64,000 nt of DNA from positions 300,269-364,268 of the forward strand of contig NZ_SJOD01000004.1 in NCBI RefSeq assembly GCF_004331175.1. Reading direction: 5' to 3'. A program made the position numbers and the translations under genes. This DNA is from Acinetobacter sp. ANC 4178 (GTDB lineage Bacteria > Pseudomonadota > Gammaproteobacteria > Pseudomonadales > Moraxellaceae). Under the pieces are notes generated by a model. That model was not told the origin of the DNA. It saw nothing but the letters and a program-made list of their open reading frames with translations, and did no database searches. Shown piece after piece: positions 55,677 to 64,000 of the stretch; position 1 is the first letter of the stretch; the number at the start of each line of letters is the position of its first letter.

Positions 55677-56564
55677 TTAATCAGCTAAACAAATGTTCAA
55701 AATACCATCCAGCTCATCGAGTGAATGATAATGAATCACAAGTTTGCCTTTACCCTGTTTATTATGATCAATTTTTACATCTGCACTAAAGCGCTCAGCT
55801 AAACGCTGTGTGAGTTGTTGTAGATCTGGTGCAACGTCCGTTTTCGCCTTTTCAGTTTTTGGCGCAGTCAAATCACGGACAAGTTGCTCTGTTTGACGTA
55901 CTGACAAACTTTTAGCAATCACTAGCTCTGCGACTTTTATTTGTTCTTTCGCTTTCAGAGTCAGAATTGCTCGCGCATGCCCCATATCGAGCTGCCCTTG
56001 CTGCATCATATCTTTGACTGATTCAGCCAAAGTTAATAAACGCAACAAGTTACTCACCGTAGTACGTGCTTTACCTACTGTATCGGCAATTTCCTGATGA
56101 CTTAAACCAAATTCATCATGGAAACGCTGTAAAGCAAGTGCTTGATCAATTGGATTCAAATCTTGGCGTTGAATGTTTTCAATCAATGCCAAGGCAATCG
56201 CAACTTGATCATTCAAATCACGCACTAAAGCTGGAATTTCAGTTAATCCTGCCAATTGCGCTGCGCGCCAACGACGCTCACCCGCAATGATCTCGTACGG
56301 GTGCTCTTCATCAGCAATCGGGCGGATCACAATGGGCTGCATCACACCATGTTTTTTAATTGATGCAGCTAATTCTTGTAAATCATTTTCCTGAATAAAT
56401 CGACGCGGTTGATATTCGCCACGTCTAAGCAAATTAACATCAATTTGTTTAAGCTGACCATGATCTAATGCTTGCACTTCAAGTTGTAGTTTTTCTTTTT
56501 GGATTGACCCAAGTAAGGCATCCAAACCACGACCTTTGGCAAGTCCGCGTTTTTTTAAGGTCAT
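55677..56564 (-). CDS. parB: Chromosome partitioning protein ParB
   Basis: ParB is a CTPase clamp that loads at parS sites near the origin and is moved by ParA. The 295-residue protein has the N-terminal GERRWRAAQLAGL catalytic/arginine motif (near residue 90), ENIQRQDLNPI, the central HTH (LSHQEIADTVGKARTTVSNLLRLL) and a C-terminal dimer domain. Its ATGA start overlaps the parA stop. Confidence 0.96.
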   Translation of the reverse strand: MTLKKRGLAKGRGLDALLGSIQKEKLQLEVQALDHGQLKQIDVNLLRRGEYQPRRFIQENDLQELAASIKKHGVMQPIVIRPIADEEHPYEIIAGERRWRAAQLAGLTEIPALVRDLNDQVAIALALIENIQRQDLNPIDQALALQRFHDEFGLSHQEIADTVGKARTTVSNLLRLLTLAESVKDMMQQGQLDMGHARAILTLKAKEQIKVAELVIAKSLSVRQTEQLVRDLTAPKTEKAKTDVAPDLQQLTQRLAERFSADVKIDHNKQGKGKLVIHYHSLDELDGILNICLAD

Positions 56565-57343
56565 GCTTTACTTCCTTTCTTCACTTTGCTTTTCTTTAAA
56601 ATCTCAGCTGCTAAATTTAAATAAGCAACCGCACCCTTGGAACTTTTTTCAAAATAAATAATCGGTAAACCGTGAGCAGGTGCTTCAGCCAAACGTACAT
56701 TACGCGGAATTACACAGTCATACAGCTTTTTACCAAAATATTGCTCTAGTTCAGCCGATACATCACGAGTTAAAGCATTACGCCCGTCATACATGGTGCG
56801 TAACACACCCACCACTTCTAACTGCGGATTCAAAGCCTGTTGAATACGGTCAATGGTCTGGGTTAAGTCTGCCAAGCCTTCTAATGCATAATATTCACAT
56901 TGCATTGGAATAATGACACCTTGAACGGCAGCTAATGCATTTACTGTAATTAAGCTTAAACTTGGCGCACAGTCCACAATAATATAATCAAAGGCATGAT
57001 CAATACTTTGTAAAGCATCACGTAAAATGAACTCACGACCTTCTTGCTCAGCAATCGCAAGTTCTACGCCCGCCAAATCTCGGTTTGCCCCAAGAACCTT
57101 ATAACCGACTTCCGCTTTGCTAATTGCAGTTTCAATCGGTACTTCACCTAAAAGTACATCTGTTACTGAATATAATAGGTCATTCTTTTGAATACCTGAC
57201 CCCATTGTGGCGTTACCCTGTGAATCCATGTCCACAAGTAAAACTCTTTTTTTCAGCACGGCTAATGATGCTGCCAAATTAACTGCGGTTGTGGTCTTTC
57301 CTACGCCACCTTTTTGGTTCGCAATCGCAATAATTTGAGCCAT
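56561..57343 (-). CDS. parA: Chromosome partitioning ATPase ParA
   Basis: ParA is a Walker-type ATPase that binds DNA nonspecifically and is stimulated by ParB. The 260-residue protein begins AQIIAIANQKGGVGKTTT, the deviant Walker A motif with the signature Lys. DMDSQGNAT and IIVDCAPSLSLITVNAL follow. It sits 25 bp downstream of rsmG, the conserved rsmG-parA-parB order; mnmG is not seen between the right edge and rsmG. Confidence 0.97.
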   Translation of the reverse strand: MAQIIAIANQKGGVGKTTTAVNLAASLAVLKKRVLLVDMDSQGNATMGSGIQKNDLLYSVTDVLLGEVPIETAISKAEVGYKVLGANRDLAGVELAIAEQEGREFILRDALQSIDHAFDYIIVDCAPSLSLITVNALAAVQGVIIPMQCEYYALEGLADLTQTIDRIQQALNPQLEVVGVLRTMYDGRNALTRDVSAELEQYFGKKLYDCVIPRNVRLAEAPAHGLPIIYFEKSSKGAVAYLNLAAEILKKSKVKKGSKA

Positions 57344-57368
57344 GGTAACCCCAGTCCTTCGAAAATAA

Positions 57369-58001
57369 TTAAATCTGTTTCAATAATAATAAATGGCGCT
57401 GCTCATCTAATCGAGGTACTTTTAACTCGATCACTTCACAGCTATATTCATCTTTTAATGCGATAATTTCATCTTGAGGAATTAAGCCTTTCATAGATGC
57501 AATGATGCTCTTTTCATGCATATAGGGCTTAGATGCAGTTACAAAGTCAGTCAGTGAGGCAAATGCTCGACTGGTAATGACATCAAACTTTCCTAAATCT
57601 TGAATACTATCTTCATCTTCAACACGCGTTTGTACAGCAACCACATTTTTTAATTTTAAGTCTGCAATAAACTGCGTTAAGAAACGAATTTTTTTACCGT
57701 TCGAGTCTAATAACACACAGCTACGTTCAGGCTGACATAATGCAATGATCATGCCTGGCATACCACCACCAGTACCAATATCGAGCAAGCGACCTTCTGG
57801 CAAGTCTTTTAAAATACTGAGGCTATCAAGCAAATGCTTGACCAGCATTTCTTTAGGATCACGAATTGCTGTCAAGTTATACGCCTTATTCCAAAGGACT
57901 AAAGCGTCTTGGTATTTGAGTAATAAATTTAAAGTCTCTTCGCTGAGCTCTAAACCTAAAGTTTGACTACCCTGCTTTAGTTCTTGAAAAAACATGTGCA
58001 T
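57369..58001 (-). CDS. rsmG: 16S rRNA (guanine-527-N7)-methyltransferase RsmG
   Basis: RsmG methylates G527 of 16S rRNA using SAM; its loss gives low-level streptomycin resistance. The 210-residue protein has the SAM-binding motif DIGTGGGMPG near residue 75, with LVKHLLDSLS before it and VITSRAFASLTDF after it. The start ATG 58001 (MHMFFQELKQG) is chosen over the TTG at 58007. Close to parAB as in most bacteria. Confidence 0.95.
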   Translation of the reverse strand: MHMFFQELKQGSQTLGLELSEETLNLLLKYQDALVLWNKAYNLTAIRDPKEMLVKHLLDSLSILKDLPEGRLLDIGTGGGMPGMIIALCQPERSCVLLDSNGKKIRFLTQFIADLKLKNVVAVQTRVEDEDSIQDLGKFDVITSRAFASLTDFVTASKPYMHEKSIIASMKGLIPQDEIIALKDEYSCEVIELKVPRLDEQRHLLLLKQI

Positions 58002-58086
58002 ATACAATTAACGTCTCGAAAATGTTAGGTGAAGTATACCGATTTATCCATGAAGTCATAGTGGCTTGTGCTTAGTGAATATTCAC

Positions 58087-59789
<1,703 letters not shown>

Positions 59790-59901
59790 TTGCGATAAAT
59801 TCTAATACAGGCTGAGTTTTTAAAGTGCTAAGTGTAGCCACTTATCAACTTTTTCTCTATGATGCGACAATAATTAATTGCGATTAAGCATACTTTGGTT
59901 A

Positions 59902-62355
59902 ATGACACAAATGAAGCATCAGTTTAAATTCAATCCTTTAGCGACTGCCATTTTCAGCCTCTTATGCGGAAGCTCGATTACGGCTTACGCAGATACATCT
60001 AATACTGTTTCATCCCTAACCAACGAACAACTTAAAGCAAGTATAAATGAAGCCTATGCAGGGCAGCATTTCTTTGAACAATACTATGTCGACAAATCTG
60101 CACCTGAAGCACAGCAACGTCAGGGTAAATCGCTGAGTGCCGCATATTGCCAAGGTGCATGGGTCACTCCAATTGCTTCGAACACAGCAGCAGTCGCCCC
60201 AAGTGAAGCAACTTCAGTTGTTACCGCCGATTATGGTCATTACGACCCAAATGGGGACTCTGTCCTTGAGGGGAATGTCCTGATTGATCAGCAAGGTCGT
60301 CAAATTCGTGCAGATAAAATCACCATTGATAAAACACAGACCTTTGCCAATGCTCAAGGTCATGTGCAAATGGCACAAGCAGGTCTTTTGGCGCAAAGCG
60401 ATCAAATCAATTACAACTTAAAAACCCAACAAGGCGATTTAAACAATAGTTACTATATTGCCGAAGAACAACATGCACATGGTCGTGCTGAAAAAATATC
60501 GCGTACCTCTGAAAATGTCGTCGTTCTGAGTAATGCGACTTACAGCACTTGCCCACCAGAACAAAAACCAACTTGGAAAATTCAGGCCAATCGTATTGAG
60601 CTGAATCAAGACACTGGACGTGGTGTCACCAAAGGCACCAAGCTATATGTTAAGGACGTTCCCGTTTTAGCTGTACCTTATTTCAACTTCCCGATTGATG
60701 ATCGTCGAACTACAGGAATTCTAACGCCTGGTTTTGGCTATACCAATGACGGTGGTATTGAGTTTTCAGTTCCTGTTTATTTAAACCTTGCGCCAAATTA
60801 TGATGCCACTCTTACACCACGCTATATGAGTGACCGTGGTGCCATGATTGATGCCGAGTTTCGCTATTTAACAGAAAACTTTGGTGAAGGTAAAATTTGG
60901 GGTGGTTATTTACCTTCAGATGAGAGCTATGAAAATCAAGATCGTAAAGATTTGCACCTTATCCACAAATGGCAAATCAATGATAGCTTTTCAACCAACC
61001 TAGAATACAACTACGCATCGGATAAAGACTACTTTACCGACTTAAACAGTAATCCAAATACCAAAACGGATTTAAATTTACGTCGTGCTTGGGAACTTAA
61101 TTACAAAAATGGCATTCCAGGTCTGACCGCTCAGTTAAAAGTCGAAGATTTCCAAACCTTAGATAAAACAGTTTCTGATGAAGATCGTCCTTACGCGCGT
61201 TTACCTCAATTCCTATTAACCTATAAAGGTGGAAATCCGCAAGGCTTCCAGTACGAATTTAATAACGATACGGCTTATTTCAAAAAGAATATTGGCAGCA
61301 CAACCTCAGCAACCTCAGAACCAAGCGGCACACGGTTCTATAATGATTTTGCTGTGCGCTACAATTACCGCAATCCATGGTCATTCGTTATTCCAGAAGT
61401 ATCGGTACGCAGTATCAATACCTTCTACGACCAAGACACCACCATCGCTCAGCAGAATCAAACCTCAAGTGTAAGCAATAGTGATCAAAACAAATCTGTC
61501 GTAGTCCCGCAATTTAGCTTGGATACGGGCTTAACCTTTGAGAAAGATGGTAAATATTTACAAACCATCACGCCACGTGCCTTCTATGCCTATTCGCCTT
61601 ATGAAAATCAGGCAAACTATCCAAATTTCGATACCATTAGCGCCTCAATCAATTACGATCAATTGTTTAGCTCAAGACGTTTCTATGGTCATGATCGTTT
61701 AGAAGATAACAATTTCTTATCATTGGGTTTAAGTTATAGCCTATTTGATGATATTGGCTTAGAACGCTTAAAAGCGAGTGTAGGTCAAAGTTTCTATTTT
61801 GATGATCGTCGCGTGACTTTAGATGGCACGACGGATGAATTAAACACAGAATCACACACAGGCCCGATCGTTAGTCTTTCTAGCCAGCTTTCACAACATT
61901 ATCGTGTAAGTGCCAATTCGGCTTGGATGGCAAATGGAGATAATGCACAACGCGATGTGCAATTTTACTACATGGGTGATCAAGGAAATATTTACAGTGC
62001 TGGTTATTTCTATCGTAAAGATATCGCCAACCGACAAGATAAATATGACCAATTTGTTGCATCATTTATACAACCCATTCACAACAACTGGCGTATTATG
62101 GGCCACGCTCAATATGACATGGACAACAATGTTGCGCGTGAATACTTACTCGGTGTGAATTATGAATCGTGCTGTTGGGGGCTTTCTCTCTACGGACGTT
62201 CTTACTACAACGACTTGGATGATGTAAGCGATTCTAGCGTTAAACCAAAACGTGCTTTTATGGCTGAAATTAACCTGAAAGGTTTGGCTGGTTTTAACAA
62301 CAAACTGGCATCCATGCTTGAAAATCGAATTTTAGGTTACGATCGTATTAATTAA
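59902..62355 (+). CDS. lptD: LPS-assembly protein LptD
   Basis: LptD, with LptE, inserts LOS into the outer leaflet of the outer membrane. The predicted 817-residue protein has a signal peptide ending AYA, a periplasmic beta-jellyroll domain (GNVLIDQQGRQIRADKITID near 140) and a large beta barrel. Cys residues lie near residue 230 (STCPPEQ) and toward the C-terminus (YESCCWG), matching the LptD disulfide pattern. The frame opens at a TTG at 59878; I use the ATG at 59902, and the ATG 59911 is possible. Next to surA, as in E. coli. Confidence 0.95.
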   Translation: MTQMKHQFKFNPLATAIFSLLCGSSITAYADTSNTVSSLTNEQLKASINEAYAGQHFFEQYYVDKSAPEAQQRQGKSLSAAYCQGAWVTPIASNTAAVAPSEATSVVTADYGHYDPNGDSVLEGNVLIDQQGRQIRADKITIDKTQTFANAQGHVQMAQAGLLAQSDQINYNLKTQQGDLNNSYYIAEEQHAHGRAEKISRTSENVVVLSNATYSTCPPEQKPTWKIQANRIELNQDTGRGVTKGTKLYVKDVPVLAVPYFNFPIDDRRTTGILTPGFGYTNDGGIEFSVPVYLNLAPNYDATLTPRYMSDRGAMIDAEFRYLTENFGEGKIWGGYLPSDESYENQDRKDLHLIHKWQINDSFSTNLEYNYASDKDYFTDLNSNPNTKTDLNLRRAWELNYKNGIPGLTAQLKVEDFQTLDKTVSDEDRPYARLPQFLLTYKGGNPQGFQYEFNNDTAYFKKNIGSTTSATSEPSGTRFYNDFAVRYNYRNPWSFVIPEVSVRSINTFYDQDTTIAQQNQTSSVSNSDQNKSVVVPQFSLDTGLTFEKDGKYLQTITPRAFYAYSPYENQANYPNFDTISASINYDQLFSSRRFYGHDRLEDNNFLSLGLSYSLFDDIGLERLKASVGQSFYFDDRRVTLDGTTDELNTESHTGPIVSLSSQLSQHYRVSANSAWMANGDNAQRDVQFYYMGDQGNIYSAGYFYRKDIANRQDKYDQFVASFIQPIHNNWRIMGHAQYDMDNNVAREYLLGVNYESCCWGLSLYGRSYYNDLDDVSDSSVKPKRAFMAEINLKGLAGFNNKLASMLENRILGYDRIN

Positions 62356-62365
62356 TTTGGACACG

Positions 62366-63682
62366 ATGTTAATGAAGACAAAACAGTTAAAACAATTCTT
62401 TAAGGTGACTGCGCTAGCAATTACCCTTTCTTCATCAATGCCGACATTTGCCCAGACTTCAGATGAAGTTGTGGCAGTTGTCGACAACAGTGTCATTTTA
62501 CGCAGTGATTTACAGCAAAGCGTTGCCGAAGCCAAACATCAATTAGAAGCTCAGAAGCGACCTGCTCCACCAGAGCAGTATCTTGAACAACAAGCACTTG
62601 AGCAGCTCATTCTACGTCAAACTCAATTAGAGCAAGTAAAACGCTACAACATTAAAGCCGATGAAAAGAGCTTAAATGAAGCCGTACTCAAAGTAGCTAA
62701 TCAATCTGGAATCAACTCATTAGAAGCATTCCAGCAAAAATTAGATAAAATGGCGCCTGGCTCCTACGAATCACTCCGTAAACGCATTGCAGAAGATTTG
62801 GCCATTACTCGTTTACGTCAACAAATTGTGATGTCGCGTATTAAAATTAGCGACCAAGATGTAGCAAATTTCCTTAAAACCCCGCAAGGACAAGCTGCTC
62901 TGGGCAGTCAAGTTCATGTCATTCATGCGCGTATCGCGGGTGACAGCAATGTAGAAGCGGTTGCCAAACAAGTACGCACTGCTTTAGCCAACAGCAACGA
63001 TATTGCAGCAATTAGCAAGCAATTCAGCACCAATAGCGTGAAAGTTGAAGGTGCAGATATGGGCTTCAGAAATCTTTCTGAAATTCCTACTGAACTTGCA
63101 GCGCGCGTTACGCCATTACAAGCAGGTCAAACCAGTGAGTTAATTACAGCTCGTGATGGTATTCACGTGATTAAGTTATTAGAGCGCAAAGGTTCTGAAC
63201 AAAAAGCGATTATTCCTCAATACCACACTCGACATATTCTGATTCAACCTTCAGAAGTTGTAAGCCCTGAAAGTGCTAAGCAAATGATTGATAGCATTTA
63301 CAACCGACTGAAAGCGGGTGAGGATTTTGCAGTCTTGGCTGCTACATTCTCAAATGATTCTGGTTCTGCACGGGATGGTGGTAGTTTAGGCTGGGTAAGC
63401 CCAGGTGTGATGGTTCCTCAATTTGAGGAGCAAATGAAAAGCACTCCTGTAGGTCAAATTAGCCAACCTTTCCAGACCCAGTTTGGCTGGCATATTCTTC
63501 AAGTCACAGAGACGCGTCAGCAAGATATGACACAAGAATATCAAGAGCGTATGGCTCGCCAAATTTTAGGTGAGCGTCAATTCGATACTGAATTAGACAG
63601 CTGGTTACGTGAAATCCGCAATAATGCTTTTGTTGAAATTAAAGACCCAACTTTAGATCGCAAGAATAATAAAACATCTTAA
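62366..63682 (+). CDS. surA: Periplasmic peptidyl-prolyl isomerase / chaperone SurA
   Basis: SurA escorts outer membrane proteins, LptD among them, to BamA. The 438-residue protein has a signal peptide ending TFAQ, a chaperone N-domain (VVAVVDNSVILRSDLQQ onward) and two parvulin domains. The second is clear at about 290-390 (YHTRHILIQPSEVVSPESA ... GSARDGGSLGWVSPGVM), the first weaker. Start ATG 62366 is 10 bp after lptD; the ATG 62372 is possible. A palindrome AAGTGATCACTT overlaps the stop. Confidence 0.96.
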   Translation: MLMKTKQLKQFFKVTALAITLSSSMPTFAQTSDEVVAVVDNSVILRSDLQQSVAEAKHQLEAQKRPAPPEQYLEQQALEQLILRQTQLEQVKRYNIKADEKSLNEAVLKVANQSGINSLEAFQQKLDKMAPGSYESLRKRIAEDLAITRLRQQIVMSRIKISDQDVANFLKTPQGQAALGSQVHVIHARIAGDSNVEAVAKQVRTALANSNDIAAISKQFSTNSVKVEGADMGFRNLSEIPTELAARVTPLQAGQTSELITARDGIHVIKLLERKGSEQKAIIPQYHTRHILIQPSEVVSPESAKQMIDSIYNRLKAGEDFAVLAATFSNDSGSARDGGSLGWVSPGVMVPQFEEQMKSTPVGQISQPFQTQFGWHILQVTETRQQDMTQEYQERMARQILGERQFDTELDSWLREIRNNAFVEIKDPTLDRKNNKTS

Positions 63683-63693
63683 GTGATCACTTG

Positions 63694-63722
63694 AAAAGCC
63701 AGTCAAATGACTGGCTTTTTCT
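63694..63722 (+). terminator. Terminator of the lptD-surA transcript
   Basis: AAAAGCCAGTCA and TGACTGGCTTTTT form a 12-bp stem with a 2-nt gap (loop CAAATG effective), ending in a T-run, 12 bp after the surA stop. Confidence 0.94.
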
Positions 63723-63856
63723 TTGCTGTACAATTAGGCACTTCATTGGCTATTTATAAAAATTTAATGCGCCTTTTACTTTTACCATTCCGCTCACACG
63801 AATGTTACCCCTATACCTATTCTGCGTGATTTTTAAATTATCTATAATGTTTATAC

Positions 63857-63888
63857 AAAAAAAGGCCTCTCATCTGAGAGGCCTTTTT
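63857..63888. terminator. Terminator of the right-edge gene
   Basis: AAAAAGGCCTCTCA and TGAGAGGCCTTTTT form a 14-bp stem with a T-run on the minus strand (and also on the plus), 12 bp after the stop of the partial gene at 63901. Confidence 0.92.
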
Positions 63889-63900
63889 AATGCATATCAA

Positions 63901-64000
63901 TTAACGATTGTTGTCGTCTTCTTGAGAGTCATCAAATTTAGTTTCGCTATCAAAGCCGCCTTGACCACCAAAGCCACCACCTTGACCACCAAAGCCACCT
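63901..64000 (-). CDS. hfq: Probable Hfq, C-terminal end (cut by window edge)
   Basis: Only the last 32 codons are in the window. They encode a glycine-rich repeat (GGFGGQGGGFGGQGGF) followed by an acidic tail ending DDSQEDDNNR. A long Gly/Gln/Phe-rich C-terminus with an acidic end is the special feature of Acinetobacter Hfq, unlike most bacteria. A single-stranded DNA binding protein also has a Gly-rich linker, but it would end in DDIPF or a close form, which this does not. The Sm core is outside the window. Confidence 0.6.
   Translation of the reverse strand, partial: GGFGGQGGGFGGQGGFDSETKFDDSQEDDNNR

Noticed and set aside
63901..64000. Single-stranded DNA-binding protein as identity of the Gly-rich tail
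   Set aside because: SSB tails end in DDIPF or a close form; this one ends EDDNNR.

Overview
The window looks like chromosomal DNA of an Acinetobacter species (Moraxellaceae). This rests on the AT-rich composition, on gene neighbourhoods such as yrfG-hslR next to recA-recX, the exbBD-msbA-lpxK-kdsB-holB-pilZ-tatD run and amgK-murU divergent from lptD-surA, and on a glycine-rich protein tail at the right edge that fits the unusual Acinetobacter Hfq. I found no tRNA, rRNA, insertion sequence, prophage, CRISPR array or plasmid gene, so this is mainly conserved core chromosome.

Layout. 1-3.1 kb: lipoprotein fragment, histidine phosphatase, CysQ, a HAD nucleotidase (YrfG) and the S4-domain protein HslR. 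3.2-5.1 kb: recA, recX and a small SRP RNA gene on the minus strand. 5.3-6.3 kb: CpoB (YbgF), away from other tol-pal genes. 6.3-18.6 kb, all minus strand: the envelope and lipid cluster rimO, pyrH, frr, uppS, cdsA, dxr, rseP, bamA, skp, lpxD, fabZ, lpxA. 18.6-21.5 kb: ntrB-ntrC, preceded by a credible NtrC dyad and a sigma-54 promoter. 21.5-38 kb: a mixed accessory stretch with a LysR regulator, map, brnQ, small membrane proteins, an alpha/beta hydrolase, a TerC-CBS-CorC membrane protein, a MarR regulator, an SRAP protein, malate synthase G, ZapE, an AraC regulator, a LysO-like exporter and an unrecognised 70-residue acidic protein. 38-45.6 kb, minus strand: pyrF, lapA, ihfB, rpsA, cmk, an SRPBCC protein, tadA, an enoyl-CoA hydratase-family protein, ung and a QueD-like protein. 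45.7-58 kb, minus strand: pseudopilins gspHIJK, a TetR regulator, tatD, pilZ, holB, kdsB, lpxK, msbA, exbD, exbB, parB, parA, rsmG. 58-63.7 kb: murU-amgK (minus) divergent from lptD-surA (plus). The window ends in the probable 3' end of hfq.

Working together, the dominant theme is outer-membrane building. It covers lipid A acylation (LpxA, LpxD), its 4'-phosphorylation (LpxK), Kdo activation (KdsB), inner-membrane flipping (MsbA), LOS insertion (LptD), OMP chaperoning and insertion (Skp, SurA, BamA), undecaprenyl and phospholipid precursors (UppS, CdsA, Dxr) and peptidoglycan recycling (AmgK, MurU). Secretion and pilus parts (GspHIJK, PilZ) and chromosome maintenance (RecA, ParAB, IhfB, HolB) lie beside these.

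I did not find a clearly new multi-gene system. The most interesting unexplained items are non-coding or very small: a possible ~60-nt RNA between the LysR gene and map, an acidic 70-residue protein with a glycine-rich C-terminus, hairpins that abut or sequester ribosome binding sites, and the nitrogen-regulation promoter of ntrBC. All calls come from reading the sequence, without database searches.
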